A stretch of 64,000 nucleotides of DNA from Methylophaga sp. 41_12_T18. GTDB lineage: Bacteria; Pseudomonadota; Gammaproteobacteria; Nitrosococcales; Methylophagaceae. Within the stretch, counting starts at the first letter, position 1. Each line of letters begins with the position of its first letter. The DNA is taken from contig MAAI01000087.1 of the NCBI GenBank assembly GCA_002163115.1, positions 37,201-101,200 on the forward strand. Direction: 5' to 3'. The notes below the pieces were generated by a model. The model saw nothing but the letters and a program-made list of their open reading frames with translations, had not been told where the DNA came from and did no database searches. The translations under genes and the position numbers were made by a program. Shown here in pieces: positions 18,714-26,805 of this stretch.

Positions 18714-19794
18714 TAACACTAGCTTTGATGAAGCTTCACTTGTCATTGTTATAGCATTATTTTTAGTGACGATGGTTAACGCATCAGAATTAATGGCTGA
18801 ACAGCAGGTCAGCGAAGAGCGAGTTGAGCAGTTTTTATATAGTGGTGATGCTTTTGATGTCAGCTTTCTTCAGCCAACAACGGCGCACAAAGCGTGGTCG
18901 GTCCAACAGTGGACTGAAGAGCTATCGCAGCTTAGACAGTTGGGAACGCGATCACTGATTATCCAGTGGTCGCAGTACGATAAGGTGATTTTCTTTGCCG
19001 AAGTAGGAGCAAGGGATAGCTTGTTGCATCGCGTTACTACAGCTGCAACAGAAGTTGGCCTTGATTTCTATATAGGTCTGCCTTTGAATAGTGACTGGCT
19101 GAGGCCTCAACATTTGGATGGCAAGATAGTTAAATCGGCACTTGAGCAGAGTGAGCAGGTTGCAGCAATCATTTATCAGCAGTTTGGGCAGCAGAAAGGT
19201 TTCCACGGTTGGTATATCCCTCAAGAATTGACGGATTCTTTTTATACAGATGACCAGCGTCAATTAATTTTGGACTTCTTTTCTAGTCTGACTAAGGTGC
19301 TGCATGAGCTGGATATGTTGAAACTGGTACTAGCTTCTGGTTATACTTCGCCGCAAAATAATCACTTAGTAAAATTTACAATGTGGTGGATACGAGTACT
19401 TGAAGACAGTGGTATAGATATTCTTATTTTCCAAGATGGTGCTGGCACAACGGATCAACAACAATGGCAGGTTATCGAACCCTATCTTGAAGCGATTTCA
19501 CTAATCGGTGATGAATATACCTCCAACAATATTTGGTTTGTTGCTGAAATATTCACCCAAATTGATGGGCCGAGTATTAATAACAAGCCTTTTCGTGCTG
19601 AACCAGCAAATTTTGAGAGGGTTTCACAACAACTAGACATGCTTGGCCATTTGGGTAAAAAACTGGTCAGCTTTTCATATTTTCCATACATGAGGCCTGC
19701 CAATGGTGTTGAGGAAAAACGCTTATATGAAAAATATAAAAAATTTGTCGAACAGCGTGCAAAATTTAACAGAAACTCAGTTGTAAATCGCTAA
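18688..19794 (+). CDS. DUF4434 protein, glycoside-hydrolase-like
   Basis: Secreted protein of 368 residues. A hydrophobic N-terminus (LVIVIALFLVTMVNA) acts as a signal or anchor. The body resembles DUF4434, a TIM-barrel group related to glycoside hydrolases: SFLQP, WTEELSQLRQLGTRSLIIQWSQ, FYIGLPLNSDW, WYIPQELTD, LASGY, ILIFQDGAGTT and WFVAEIF, with acidic residues at strand ends as in retaining hydrolases. It may trim or transfer the exported polymer. The ATG lies inside the 3' end of the previous gene (26-bp overlap, different frame), which supports one operon. Family membership is by eye; function is unproven. Confidence 0.7.
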   Translation: MRLLFRTSNNTSFDEASLVIVIALFLVTMVNASELMAEQQVSEERVEQFLYSGDAFDVSFLQPTTAHKAWSVQQWTEELSQLRQLGTRSLIIQWSQYDKVIFFAEVGARDSLLHRVTTAATEVGLDFYIGLPLNSDWLRPQHLDGKIVKSALEQSEQVAAIIYQQFGQQKGFHGWYIPQELTDSFYTDDQRQLILDFFSSLTKVLHELDMLKLVLASGYTSPQNNHLVKFTMWWIRVLEDSGIDILIFQDGAGTTDQQQWQVIEPYLEAISLIGDEYTSNNIWFVAEIFTQIDGPSINNKPFRAEPANFERVSQQLDMLGHLGKKLVSFSYFPYMRPANGVEEKRLYEKYKKFVEQRAKFNRNSVVNR

Positions 19795-19842
19795 TAGCTA
19801 TATTGCGAAGTAGTTAACTTTAATCTGACTCAGGAAGCCGTT

Positions 19843-20532
19843 GTGTTAGAAAATGAACTAAAGTTTATCTTGAACAATGAACGGGCAGTGAATGTGCTTC
19901 GCTATATTGCTGCGGTATGTCGGCCGGACCCTGAGTTCCCGCATGGCGTTATAAATACCATCTATTATGATTCAGCACGTTTAAGCCACCTCGCAGAAAA
20001 AGCAAACAGCGATTTTCTGAAAACAAAGTTTCGTGTCCGTTGGTATGGTCATCCAGATGATGAAAGCTATCCTCCAGCAGAGTACTTCCTTGAGGTAAAG
20101 TCACGTATAGGTAGTAAGCGCACGAAACGTCGATGCAATATTGAACGTTCTGATTATCATATAGCTGAGTTTGCACTGGAAGATCCTTTCGTGTGTAAAG
20201 TCCCGCACCTTTTTAAGCAACAAGGCATTATTTTAGATGACCATTTGTTACCGGTGATAATGATTCGTTACGAAAGGTATAGGTTTATAGAGCCCTTATC
20301 GGGGGCCAGGATATCGTTGGATCAAGATATAACTGTCCCAAAATTTAATAGGCGAGTGTTACCGCAAGGTCGTGAAGTGACATTGCGCACGGCAGTTGTT
20401 GAAGTTAAGGGGGAAAGTACCACGCTACCTACTAGCTTACGTTGGCTGACAAATTTTGGCCTTCGTAAGGCTGCGTTTTCTAAATACCTAAGCTGCGTAG
20501 AAAAAAGCGCAGGGGTAGAAGTGAGGTTATGA
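19843..20532 (+). CDS. VTC/polyphosphate-polymerase-fold (TTM) domain protein
   Basis: Small 229-residue protein resembling the catalytic core of yeast Vtc4 and other triphosphate tunnel metalloenzymes. It starts with GTG at 19843, with AGGAAG about 6 nt upstream; the N-terminus MLENELKF carries the ExExK signature of the fold. Basic strands KTKFRVRWYG, FLEVKSR, SKRTKRRC and IRYERYRF, and a late acidic VVEVKGES, match the alternating charged tunnel. No transmembrane segment is seen. Bacterial VTC-domain genes often sit beside DUF4956 and CotH genes, as here. It could polymerise or hydrolyse a phosphate chain or nucleotide triphosphate, but its link to exopolysaccharide is unknown. It overlaps the next gene by 4 bp. 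Confidence 0.8.
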   Translation: MLENELKFILNNERAVNVLRYIAAVCRPDPEFPHGVINTIYYDSARLSHLAEKANSDFLKTKFRVRWYGHPDDESYPPAEYFLEVKSRIGSKRTKRRCNIERSDYHIAEFALEDPFVCKVPHLFKQQGIILDDHLLPVIMIRYERYRFIEPLSGARISLDQDITVPKFNRRVLPQGREVTLRTAVVEVKGESTTLPTSLRWLTNFGLRKAAFSKYLSCVEKSAGVEVRL

Positions 20533-21263
20533 TGGATGAGAATACTACGGTCTTGGATTTGCCGGTTGGAAAGCTCTTGGATCAGGTGAGTAACTTTGCC
20601 AACGTTGATCTGGCTGGAATAGGTTTCGGAACTTTTTTCAGCATGATGCTTATATCTCTTATTACCTCGTTGATAATGATGGTTCTATATCTGCAGTTTT
20701 ATGGCTCGCGTGCAACGGGAAGTCAGATTCATCGGTCATTCCCACTACTAGGCCTAGCCGTTACTTCTATATTTGTCTGCATACAGTTTTCGCTGCCACT
20801 TTCCCTTGGCCTGTTGGGTGCGCTATCCATAGTGCGTTTCAGAACTCCGATAAAAGAACCTGAAGAAATAGGGTTTATTATGGTGATAATTTCGAGTTCG
20901 ATTGCGATAGCAACGCTTAATTTAGGTTTTCTAGCCATCATGCAATTATTTTTTATATTGGCATTGTTAGTACTGGCCTTTGGGCCCAAATCGGTTAAGC
21001 GAGATATACAGGATGGCGTTATTTTTTTAACGGTACCGACCAGGGAACTTACCGACAAATCATCTGCCCTGTTTGAATTGCTAGAGCAGGATTTGATTAA
21101 CGGTAGGTTGGAAAGCATCACAAAATCTGATGTTAATTCGATTATTTCGTATAGCTTCAAGGAGCTCAATAATGACGCTGCAGCAAATCTTCAGGATAAG
21201 ATCAGTACATTACTTACCTTGAAAGACTGGAGTGTTTTTTTTAGTCAGCGCGTGTCTTTGTAA
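20529..21263 (+). CDS. DUF4956 membrane protein
   Basis: Inner-membrane protein of 244 residues with about four helices (~30-60, 72-92, 110-150) followed by a cytoplasmic C-terminal domain of about 80 residues. The stretch GLLGALSIVRFRTPIKEPEEI with the following hydrophobic helices is characteristic of DUF4956. The function is unknown; it co-occurs with VTC-domain and CotH genes in many bacteria and may be the membrane partner of the VTC protein, as the transmembrane parts are of yeast VTC. The start overlaps the VTC gene by 4 bp. Confidence 0.8.
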   Translation: MMDENTTVLDLPVGKLLDQVSNFANVDLAGIGFGTFFSMMLISLITSLIMMVLYLQFYGSRATGSQIHRSFPLLGLAVTSIFVCIQFSLPLSLGLLGALSIVRFRTPIKEPEEIGFIMVIISSSIAIATLNLGFLAIMQLFFILALLVLAFGPKSVKRDIQDGVIFLTVPTRELTDKSSALFELLEQDLINGRLESITKSDVNSIISYSFKELNNDAAANLQDKISTLLTLKDWSVFFSQRVSL

Positions 21264-21349
21264 GAATTAACAAGCTAGATAGACGGTTGTATAACTGATG
21301 AGCGTTGTTTCACCTGACAAGATGAAGGTGTTGTATATGTATAAAGAAA

Positions 21350-22789
21350 ATGCATTTTAATTATCCATCAAGATTTCGTTTCATTTTATTGTTACTGGTT
21401 ATTCTTGGCCTCCTTGTTGGGATATTAATCTGGTCTGGATCCCACAAAAACAGTGATACGTTTTTACGTGACATTAAGAGTTTTAGGCTTTTGTCTGAAT
21501 TTAGTGAGCGAGGCGCCCGCTTTATTGGTAATAGTCCTGATAATTATTCCCAACTACTCGAGTCTCATTTCCCTAAGAAAGATAAATTGGATGTTGTAAG
21601 TCTCAGTGGCAACGTTGCTTCACTGACTATAAGCAACAGTAATCTTTATGGGGCAAGGCATGGACTATTATCTAACGCCACCAAGAAGGGACTTGCATGG
21701 GAGAGACCGGGTCTTTTTACTTTCTACCATGATGGTGAGCTAGTTTTTCAGTCTCGCGTAGGGGTACGCATTCATGGTGGCGAGTATTCACGACGAGTGG
21801 ACAGTGATAGTTTAGGATTTCGATTGTATTTCCGTCCTGGCTTTGGCTCAGACAATATTTCTGCAGCAAAAGTGTGGCCAGAAGTACCTGGCTCAATCTC
21901 TTCAATGGTAATGAAAATTTCTACCAATAATTTACGTAATGCAATGAATATGGAGATTAGCCGTCGTGCGGGTGCGATGGCCCCACATGTAGCTCCGGCC
22001 CAATTCTTTATGAATGGACAAGCTTGGCATCAAGATACCGTGTTATTGATGGAACATATCAGCCGAGATTTTTTGGACAAACATTATGGCCATAGTGACT
22101 TTGTTTTTCATCGATATAAAAATGATGATACAAAATATTCACCTGGACCATATCTAGACCTTCTTACACAGCTGAAAGATCGTCAAAGTCGACTCACATT
22201 CTCGGAACTAGCACAAGAAGTAGACGTTAATACTCTTTTTGCACAGTACGCCACAAATATGCTGGCGGAGATCTACGATAGTTTTCAGGGAGGAATACTG
22301 CTTGATAAACGAACTGTTAATGCGAAATGGACATTCGTGAGTTGGGATATGGAAGGTGGGTTCAGGAGCAGTTGGGGCTGCCAAATGACGGTTGACCAAT
22401 GTCCAGAAAATATGAAGGGATATTTTAAGCATCTTGGCAATAAATGGGGTCTCCTCAGAGAATCTATCTGGCAACGGTTCAGGAGTGATGATGAATTTAG
22501 GCGGGCATTTACACACTATTTGGCACAACTATTTAGACATCAAATTACAGATAAATGGATAACAGACCTCACAAAACACTACAGGAAAATAGCGCAGTCA
22601 AATGGGCTGGATTATGAAGGAAACCACAAATATGGACTTGCTTCTTTCAGCGCTAGCGAACAGTTTTTGATACAACAAAAACAGGAAATATTGGCACTGA
22701 TAAAAAGTGAATGGAAGATCGATATTGAGGCGATACCAAATGATGAGCTTATTGCAGAGCCTTATTTATCAAAACCTAATGTCGAGTAA
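21350..22789 (+). CDS. CotH-family secreted protein kinase-like protein
   Basis: Membrane-anchored protein of 479 residues with one N-terminal helix (~10-29) and an exported body. CotH signatures include VGVRIHGGEYSRR (the GxRxHG...SR ATP-lysine region), FRLYFRPGFGS, a helical stretch around LLMEHISRDFLDKHYG, and WDMEGGF, whose acidic residues probably bind metal. Bacillus CotH is an atypical kinase that phosphorylates spore-coat proteins; Gram-negative relatives are poorly known. ATP is scarce in the periplasm, so the phosphate donor or topology is open. It lies 86 bp after the DUF4956 gene and has no terminator before it, so it probably shares the operon. Confidence 0.82.
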   Translation: MHFNYPSRFRFILLLLVILGLLVGILIWSGSHKNSDTFLRDIKSFRLLSEFSERGARFIGNSPDNYSQLLESHFPKKDKLDVVSLSGNVASLTISNSNLYGARHGLLSNATKKGLAWERPGLFTFYHDGELVFQSRVGVRIHGGEYSRRVDSDSLGFRLYFRPGFGSDNISAAKVWPEVPGSISSMVMKISTNNLRNAMNMEISRRAGAMAPHVAPAQFFMNGQAWHQDTVLLMEHISRDFLDKHYGHSDFVFHRYKNDDTKYSPGPYLDLLTQLKDRQSRLTFSELAQEVDVNTLFAQYATNMLAEIYDSFQGGILLDKRTVNAKWTFVSWDMEGGFRSSWGCQMTVDQCPENMKGYFKHLGNKWGLLRESIWQRFRSDDEFRRAFTHYLAQLFRHQITDKWITDLTKHYRKIAQSNGLDYEGNHKYGLASFSASEQFLIQQKQEILALIKSEWKIDIEAIPNDELIAEPYLSKPNVE

Positions 22790-23107
22790 ATTAAAACAAT
22801 ACTTTGCTGCATAGCGGCGTAGTCACAAAAGTAAAAAACGCTCTAATTAAGCGAAACTTTTTGATAAGAATAATTAGCGATAAGGTTAATTACTGAAGAG
22901 TATCAACAGAAAATAGAAGCGACGTCCACGGGTTTCAGCATTCCTCCATACAAACTCCAAACTTTGACTAGGCTTAGATCTACGACCGATATTTAATCAA
23001 TAATTCCCTAGCGATCGAATTAGTACTGGCGAGGAAAATGATAATGACTATATAATGGATGAGATTCATTCTCTATCTAATTGATAATTATGGAAACTTA
23101 ATGGTTT
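22790..23107. other. 318-bp gap between the CotH and porin genes
   Basis: No gene seen. An AT-rich stretch with TATAAT near 23050 and TTGACT near 22966 could be a separate promoter for the export porin, but neither has a convincing partner element at standard spacing. No terminator is visible. Confidence 0.35.
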
Positions 23108-25171
23108 ATGTTTTGTTGGCAGGTCTTAGCTAAAGTGAAGACTGTTTTAATTAGTGCGACCGGATTCAGAGGTATGGCTGTGATAATCCTCCAGCTACTA
23201 CTTTGGCCACAAATTGCACTAACGGCTAATATTCAGGGATTACGACATTCGACAGAAACGGGGTACACCCGTTTAGTTTTCGATATTGATCGGCCCACCG
23301 AATATAAGATTTTCACGCTGGATAATCCAGCACGGTTGGTATTGGATATTCATCAGTCCAAGATGGAGACTACCATCGACCTGTTGGCCTTGAAAAATCA
23401 GCAAATTAAAGGTCTAAGATACGCAGTTCGCGATGATGTAAACCTGAGAGTCGTGCTTGATTTGAAGCGCAAGGTTCGTTCAAACAGTTTTCTGCTGAAA
23501 CCTAACTCTAAATATGGCCACCGCCTTGTCTTGGACCTTTACGATATTGCAGAACTAAGCGATCGTTCGGCAGAGGAGCTAGAACATAATCAGCCTGTTG
23601 CCACAACCGAGGTTTCAACACAGGCTTCAACAGATACTTCAACAGCGACTTCAACAGAGACTTCAACAGAGACTTCAACAGAGACTTCAACAGAGACTTC
23701 AACAGAGACTTCAACAGAGACTTCAACAGCGGCTTCAACAGCGGCTTCAACAGCGGCTTCAACAGCGGCTTCAACAGCGGCTTCAACAGCGGCTTCAACA
23801 GAGGTATCAATTGCTCCCCCATCGCAAGTTGTACACAATCAAGACGATAATCGCCCTGAGGACCAATTACAAATAATCTTATTTGATCGACCATTAACTA
23901 TTGGTGGTGAATATTCATTTGTACCAACCTATCGTGAAGACTACGGCTTTGATAACCATCCAGACGATTCATTAACACTTGCCCAGTCTTTTCAACTCGA
24001 ATTTTTCTATCAAGCATCGCAAGACATGACATTGTTTGCTGAGGGGAAATTTAACTATAACTCTGACCTTTATCTAGAAGCCGGCAATGAACATAATGAA
24101 CCTGCGTTTGCCAGAGGTAAAACTTGGGTTCAATTTGATAATTTAGTTACAGATGGCTTTGGCCTGCGAGTAGGACGGCAGAATTTTAGTGATAAACGTG
24201 AATGGTGGTGGGCTGCAGACCTTGATGCCGTTCGCGCTTATTATGAAACACCCCATTTCCTTATTGAATATGCTGTGGCGGAAGAGCAAGGCAGAGTTTC
24301 TACAAAAGGGCCTGTTGACCCAGAAGAGGATAATATTAGGCGCCAGTTTGTTAGGGCGGAGTGGGAATGGCTAAGAAAGAACTATCTAGAATTTTTTGTA
24401 TTTGATCATCAAGATCACTCATCAACACCAAGGGAAAATATGATCATCTCCAGTGACAAGGAGGATGACGTAGATGCAGATTTAACCTGGTTGGGTGTGC
24501 GTGCGATGGGTCGGATCAAACACAAAAAACTGGGTAGGTTTAATTACTGGCTAGATACCGGCTATGTTCACGGCCAGGAAACCATCATAGATTTCGACGA
24601 TGTCGATGCAAAATCTATCTTGGTTGATACATCTGAAAAGTTTGATGTCAAAGGCTGGGGCTTCGATACCGGGATAACATGGCAAACAAGGCTGGTATGG
24701 ACTCCAAGCTTCACCCTGAGTTATGCACAAGGCTCAGGTGACAAGAATAAAAATGATAATGTTAACCGCAGTTATCAGCAGCCAGACATACACAATAACA
24801 ATAGCAAGTATCGTGGTGTGGATTCATTTAAGTACTATGGTGAAGTATTACGTCCGGAGTTATCCAATATAAAAATTGCCACAATGGCTATCGGCTTTCC
24901 GTTGTTTAACGATAGCTCGATCGAATTTTTGTACCATAATTACAGGCAAATGTATGCTGCAGATAGACTCAGGGGAGATCGGTTACAAATTAATCCTAAT
25001 GGGGAATCCACTGATATAGGGAATGAAGTTAATATTGTATTAGGTTTAGAAGAATGGAAGCATCTGGAACTAGAATTTGTTCTTGGTTTATTTAAGGCTG
25101 GAGATGCATTTGGTGACAATGCTGGCGATATTGCGAAAACGGCAATATCTAAACTTAATTATAATTTCTAA
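23108..25171 (+). CDS. AMIN domain-AlgE-type outer-membrane export porin fusion
   Basis: Predicted outer-membrane exit channel for the locus polysaccharide. After an N-terminal signal region (~1-41, ending LTA), residues ~42-140 form an AMIN domain (TRLVFDID, PARLVLDIHQ, RVVLDLKR, HRLVLDLYD repeats), the targeting module of periplasmic amidases and secretins. A 64-residue linker (residues 168-231) consists of four-residue repeats. From ~255 to the end is an AlgE-like barrel: FAEGKFNYNSD, LRVGRQNFSDKREWWW, an LDAVRAYYET segment and a C-terminal Phe (LNYNF). AlgE conserves GRQ followed by a tryptophan-rich turn. The chosen ATG has a poor ribosome site; the ATG at 23174 is an alternative but gives an uncharged signal. 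The fusion is unusual. Confidence 0.82.
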   Translation: MFCWQVLAKVKTVLISATGFRGMAVIILQLLLWPQIALTANIQGLRHSTETGYTRLVFDIDRPTEYKIFTLDNPARLVLDIHQSKMETTIDLLALKNQQIKGLRYAVRDDVNLRVVLDLKRKVRSNSFLLKPNSKYGHRLVLDLYDIAELSDRSAEELEHNQPVATTEVSTQASTDTSTATSTETSTETSTETSTETSTETSTETSTAASTAASTAASTAASTAASTAASTEVSIAPPSQVVHNQDDNRPEDQLQIILFDRPLTIGGEYSFVPTYREDYGFDNHPDDSLTLAQSFQLEFFYQASQDMTLFAEGKFNYNSDLYLEAGNEHNEPAFARGKTWVQFDNLVTDGFGLRVGRQNFSDKREWWWAADLDAVRAYYETPHFLIEYAVAEEQGRVSTKGPVDPEEDNIRRQFVRAEWEWLRKNYLEFFVFDHQDHSSTPRENMIISSDKEDDVDADLTWLGVRAMGRIKHKKLGRFNYWLDTGYVHGQETIIDFDDVDAKSILVDTSEKFDVKGWGFDTGITWQTRLVWTPSFTLSYAQGSGDKNKNDNVNRSYQQPDIHNNNSKYRGVDSFKYYGEVLRPELSNIKIATMAIGFPLFNDSSIEFLYHNYRQMYAADRLRGDRLQINPNGESTDIGNEVNIVLGLEEWKHLELEFVLGLFKAGDAFGDNAGDIAKTAISKLNYNF
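23609..23812 (+). repeat. 12-bp tandem repeat coding for Thr/Ser-rich linker
   Basis: Seventeen 12-bp units. The centre holds six identical GAGACTTCAACA copies (ETST) followed by six identical GCGGCTTCAACA copies (AAST), flanked by diverged units (EVST, QAST, DTST, ATST before; EVSI after). Copy changes keep the frame. This is a slippage-prone coding VNTR, and the opposite-strand and alternate-frame open frames over it are artefacts of the repeat. Confidence 0.95.
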
Positions 25172-25431
25172 AATATTGTCTTTACCTTCGAGCTAGTCCT
25201 GAAGTGACAATAGGTAAACCTTTGGTTTTAGCATGTGTTAAATGGATAACTTTTTCACTCTACCATCTTTCACGGTAATGCTGGCTGGTGGAGGGCGACT
25301 ATGAAGGGGATGTCTATAACAACTTATTCTAGTCCTCACACAAACCTTGCTGTTTTAAAGGTGAAGGTGTGATTACCTATAATCTGGCCGTATTTCTAAT
25401 AGACTTAACTTGGCTTTAATAGTGAGCCAAT
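25172..25431. other. Gap after the export porin
   Basis: No gene seen. A nested stem at 25336-25372 (TCACAC/GTGTGA outside, ACCTT/AAGGT inside) lacks a T-run, so it is not a clear terminator for the operon. Confidence 0.4.
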
Positions 25432-25462
25432 AAAAAAGCCCCAGCACATATAGTGCTGAGGC
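25432..25462 (-). terminator. Rho-independent terminator after tRNA-Thr
   Basis: On the minus strand GCCTCAGCAC pairs with GTGCTGGGGC around TATAT, followed by six T. It lies 11 bp downstream of the tRNA 3' end. Confidence 0.85.
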
Positions 25463-25473
25463 TTTCATATATT

Positions 25474-25549
25474 TGGAGCCGGAGATAAGACTTGAACTTA
25501 CGACCCTCTGATTACAAATCAGATGCTCTACCAACTGAGCTACACCGGC
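25474..25549 (-). tRNA. tRNA-Thr (anticodon TGT)
   Basis: A 76-nt cloverleaf with encoded CCA. The D-arm reads TAGCTCAGTTGGTAGAGCA, and the anticodon stem CTGAT/ATCAG encloses loop TTTGTAA with anticodon TGT for ACA codons. The acceptor stem GCCGGTG/CTCCGGC has a T-T mismatch at pair 6-67, and the T-stem is GTAAG/CTTAT with a terminal G-U, both weaker than usual. Bacterial tRNA-Thr(TGT) otherwise matches closely, so it is probably functional. Confidence 0.93.
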
Positions 25550-25640
25550 AAATCAAGAAGCGAATTATACGGAGGGAATTTGAGCTTAGCAAGCAATTTA
25601 TCTAAATTTTTTATATTTTCTTAGCTAAACTGGGAGAAAG

Positions 25641-26519
25641 TTAATTACTGATGTCATTTTTGATTTCATCAATGTTTTGTTTCAATGATTCTAGTTCACT
25701 ATTTGCTAATTCTGGAGTAGACCAAAACTTTTGAAAAATAACGTGTTTTGTTAATTCTTCAGGAAGAGGATCATCACCAGCAAGGGATAACTGATGAGCC
25801 ATGAATACAATATCATCTAGGTTAATTGATTGTTGCGAGTCGCGGTCAAAGTCACAGTGCGACTTAGCAATATTGATAATATCCGGCGAAAAGTTCCAAC
25901 TTTCCATAACTAACTTTCCTGCACTTGGGTAAAGTTTAGGGATAACAACGTCAGCTACCAGCATTAATACTTTGGAATTGATATTTAATTCCGGTATTTT
26001 GTTTAGCCTAAGCAGTAGTGGCAATGTTCCTATATTGTGAACCATGCCTGCTAACAGTGCTTGTTCAGGATCGATATCAGTTGTTTTCTGTGCCAAGACA
26101 TAACTGATGGCCGCCACCGTATTACTTTGTTGCCAACTGTGTTCAAAAAATGATTCTAAGCCTCTAGTTTTAGACTGCATGAGGTTTTGAGCGATAGATA
26201 GGCCGATGATTAGGTTTTGAACTTTAGCTATCCCTAATCGAGCCACAGCAGCTTTGACGCTGGTGACATGGTAACGTTCACCAAATAAGGCGCAGTTAGC
26301 GACTTTGATGAGTCGGCCAGAAATATGAGCATCTTGTATTATTAATTCAGCAATATCGTCGGCAGTGGATTGTTCGTCATTGGCGATAGTACGCACTTTA
26401 ATTAGAATGTCGGGCGGGGAAGGCAGTTCTAGCTTATTACTTCTGATATCGTCCGTTAAGGTTGCTAACGCTGCGTTGACTTGTTGTGTCAGTGTCGACT
26501 TATTCATTTCAGAGCCCAT
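25641..26519 (-). CDS. HDOD-domain signalling protein
   Basis: Single-domain protein of 292 residues. The HDOD fold runs from ~28 to 230: LELPSPPDILIKV, a QDAHISGRLIKVANCALFG helix pair, VKAAVARLGIAKVQNLIIG, ALLAGMVHNIGTLPLL and a DRDSQQSINLDDIVFMAHQL end. The HD-type metal residues are mostly replaced, as is normal for HDOD, so it is likely a scaffold or regulator. Such proteins often act in c-di-GMP, chemotaxis or stress pathways. The first ATG has AAGGA 7 nt upstream. It is read in the same direction as, and between, the two tRNA genes. Confidence 0.88.
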   Translation of the reverse strand: MGSEMNKSTLTQQVNAALATLTDDIRSNKLELPSPPDILIKVRTIANDEQSTADDIAELIIQDAHISGRLIKVANCALFGERYHVTSVKAAVARLGIAKVQNLIIGLSIAQNLMQSKTRGLESFFEHSWQQSNTVAAISYVLAQKTTDIDPEQALLAGMVHNIGTLPLLLRLNKIPELNINSKVLMLVADVVIPKLYPSAGKLVMESWNFSPDIINIAKSHCDFDRDSQQSINLDDIVFMAHQLSLAGDDPLPEELTKHVIFQKFWSTPELANSELESLKQNIDEIKNDISN

Positions 26520-26578
26520 AGACTATCCTTAATAAGGTTCGCTCAGTATAACGGAAGCATAAGGTGAATTTCAGACAT

Positions 26579-26606
26579 AAAAAAACCTACACGAGGTAGG
26601 TTTTTT
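26579..26606 (-). terminator. Bidirectional-looking terminator after tRNA-His
   Basis: CCTAC and GTAGG (loop ACGAG) are flanked by seven A on one side and six T on the other. On the minus strand it lies just past the tRNA-His 3' end and before the HDOD gene. Confidence 0.75.
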
Positions 26607-26618
26607 GTTTTCGATGTA

Positions 26619-26695
26619 TGGGGTGAGTGATGGGGCTCGAACCCACGACAGCCGGAATCACAATCCGGGACTCTACCAACTGAGCTACACTCACC
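26619..26695 (-). tRNA. tRNA-His (anticodon GTG)
   Basis: A 77-nt cloverleaf with the eight-base-pair acceptor stem (GGTGAGTG/CACTCACC) that is the mark of tRNA-His, including the encoded extra 5' G opposite C73. The anticodon loop TTGTGAT carries GTG. CCA is encoded. Confidence 0.96.
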
Positions 26696-26805
26696 ATTAT
26701 GAACGCTTAATCTGACAGCAGATGGAAACCGAAATCTCCATGTTCATTTGGAAAGCCGACAATTCTACGGCCTTTATTTATTTGGTCAAGAAAAATTATG
26801 ATTAT

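Noticed and set aside
20729..21169. Minus-strand 146-codon open frame
   Set aside because: It lies wholly within the DUF4956 gene and shows no family features.
23609..23812. CRISPR-like repeated block
   Set aside because: Units are 12 bp with no spacers and keep the reading frame of a domain protein.
23508..23894. Long minus-strand open frame of LLKP/LLKS repeats and two other frames over the linker
   Set aside because: They are artefacts of the 12-bp repeat, which is open in several frames. The plus frame with signal, AMIN and porin domains is the gene.
25474..26695. tRNA genes as attachment sites of a genomic island
   Set aside because: No integrase, no repeated tRNA 3' end in the window, and neighbours are ordinary chromosomal genes.
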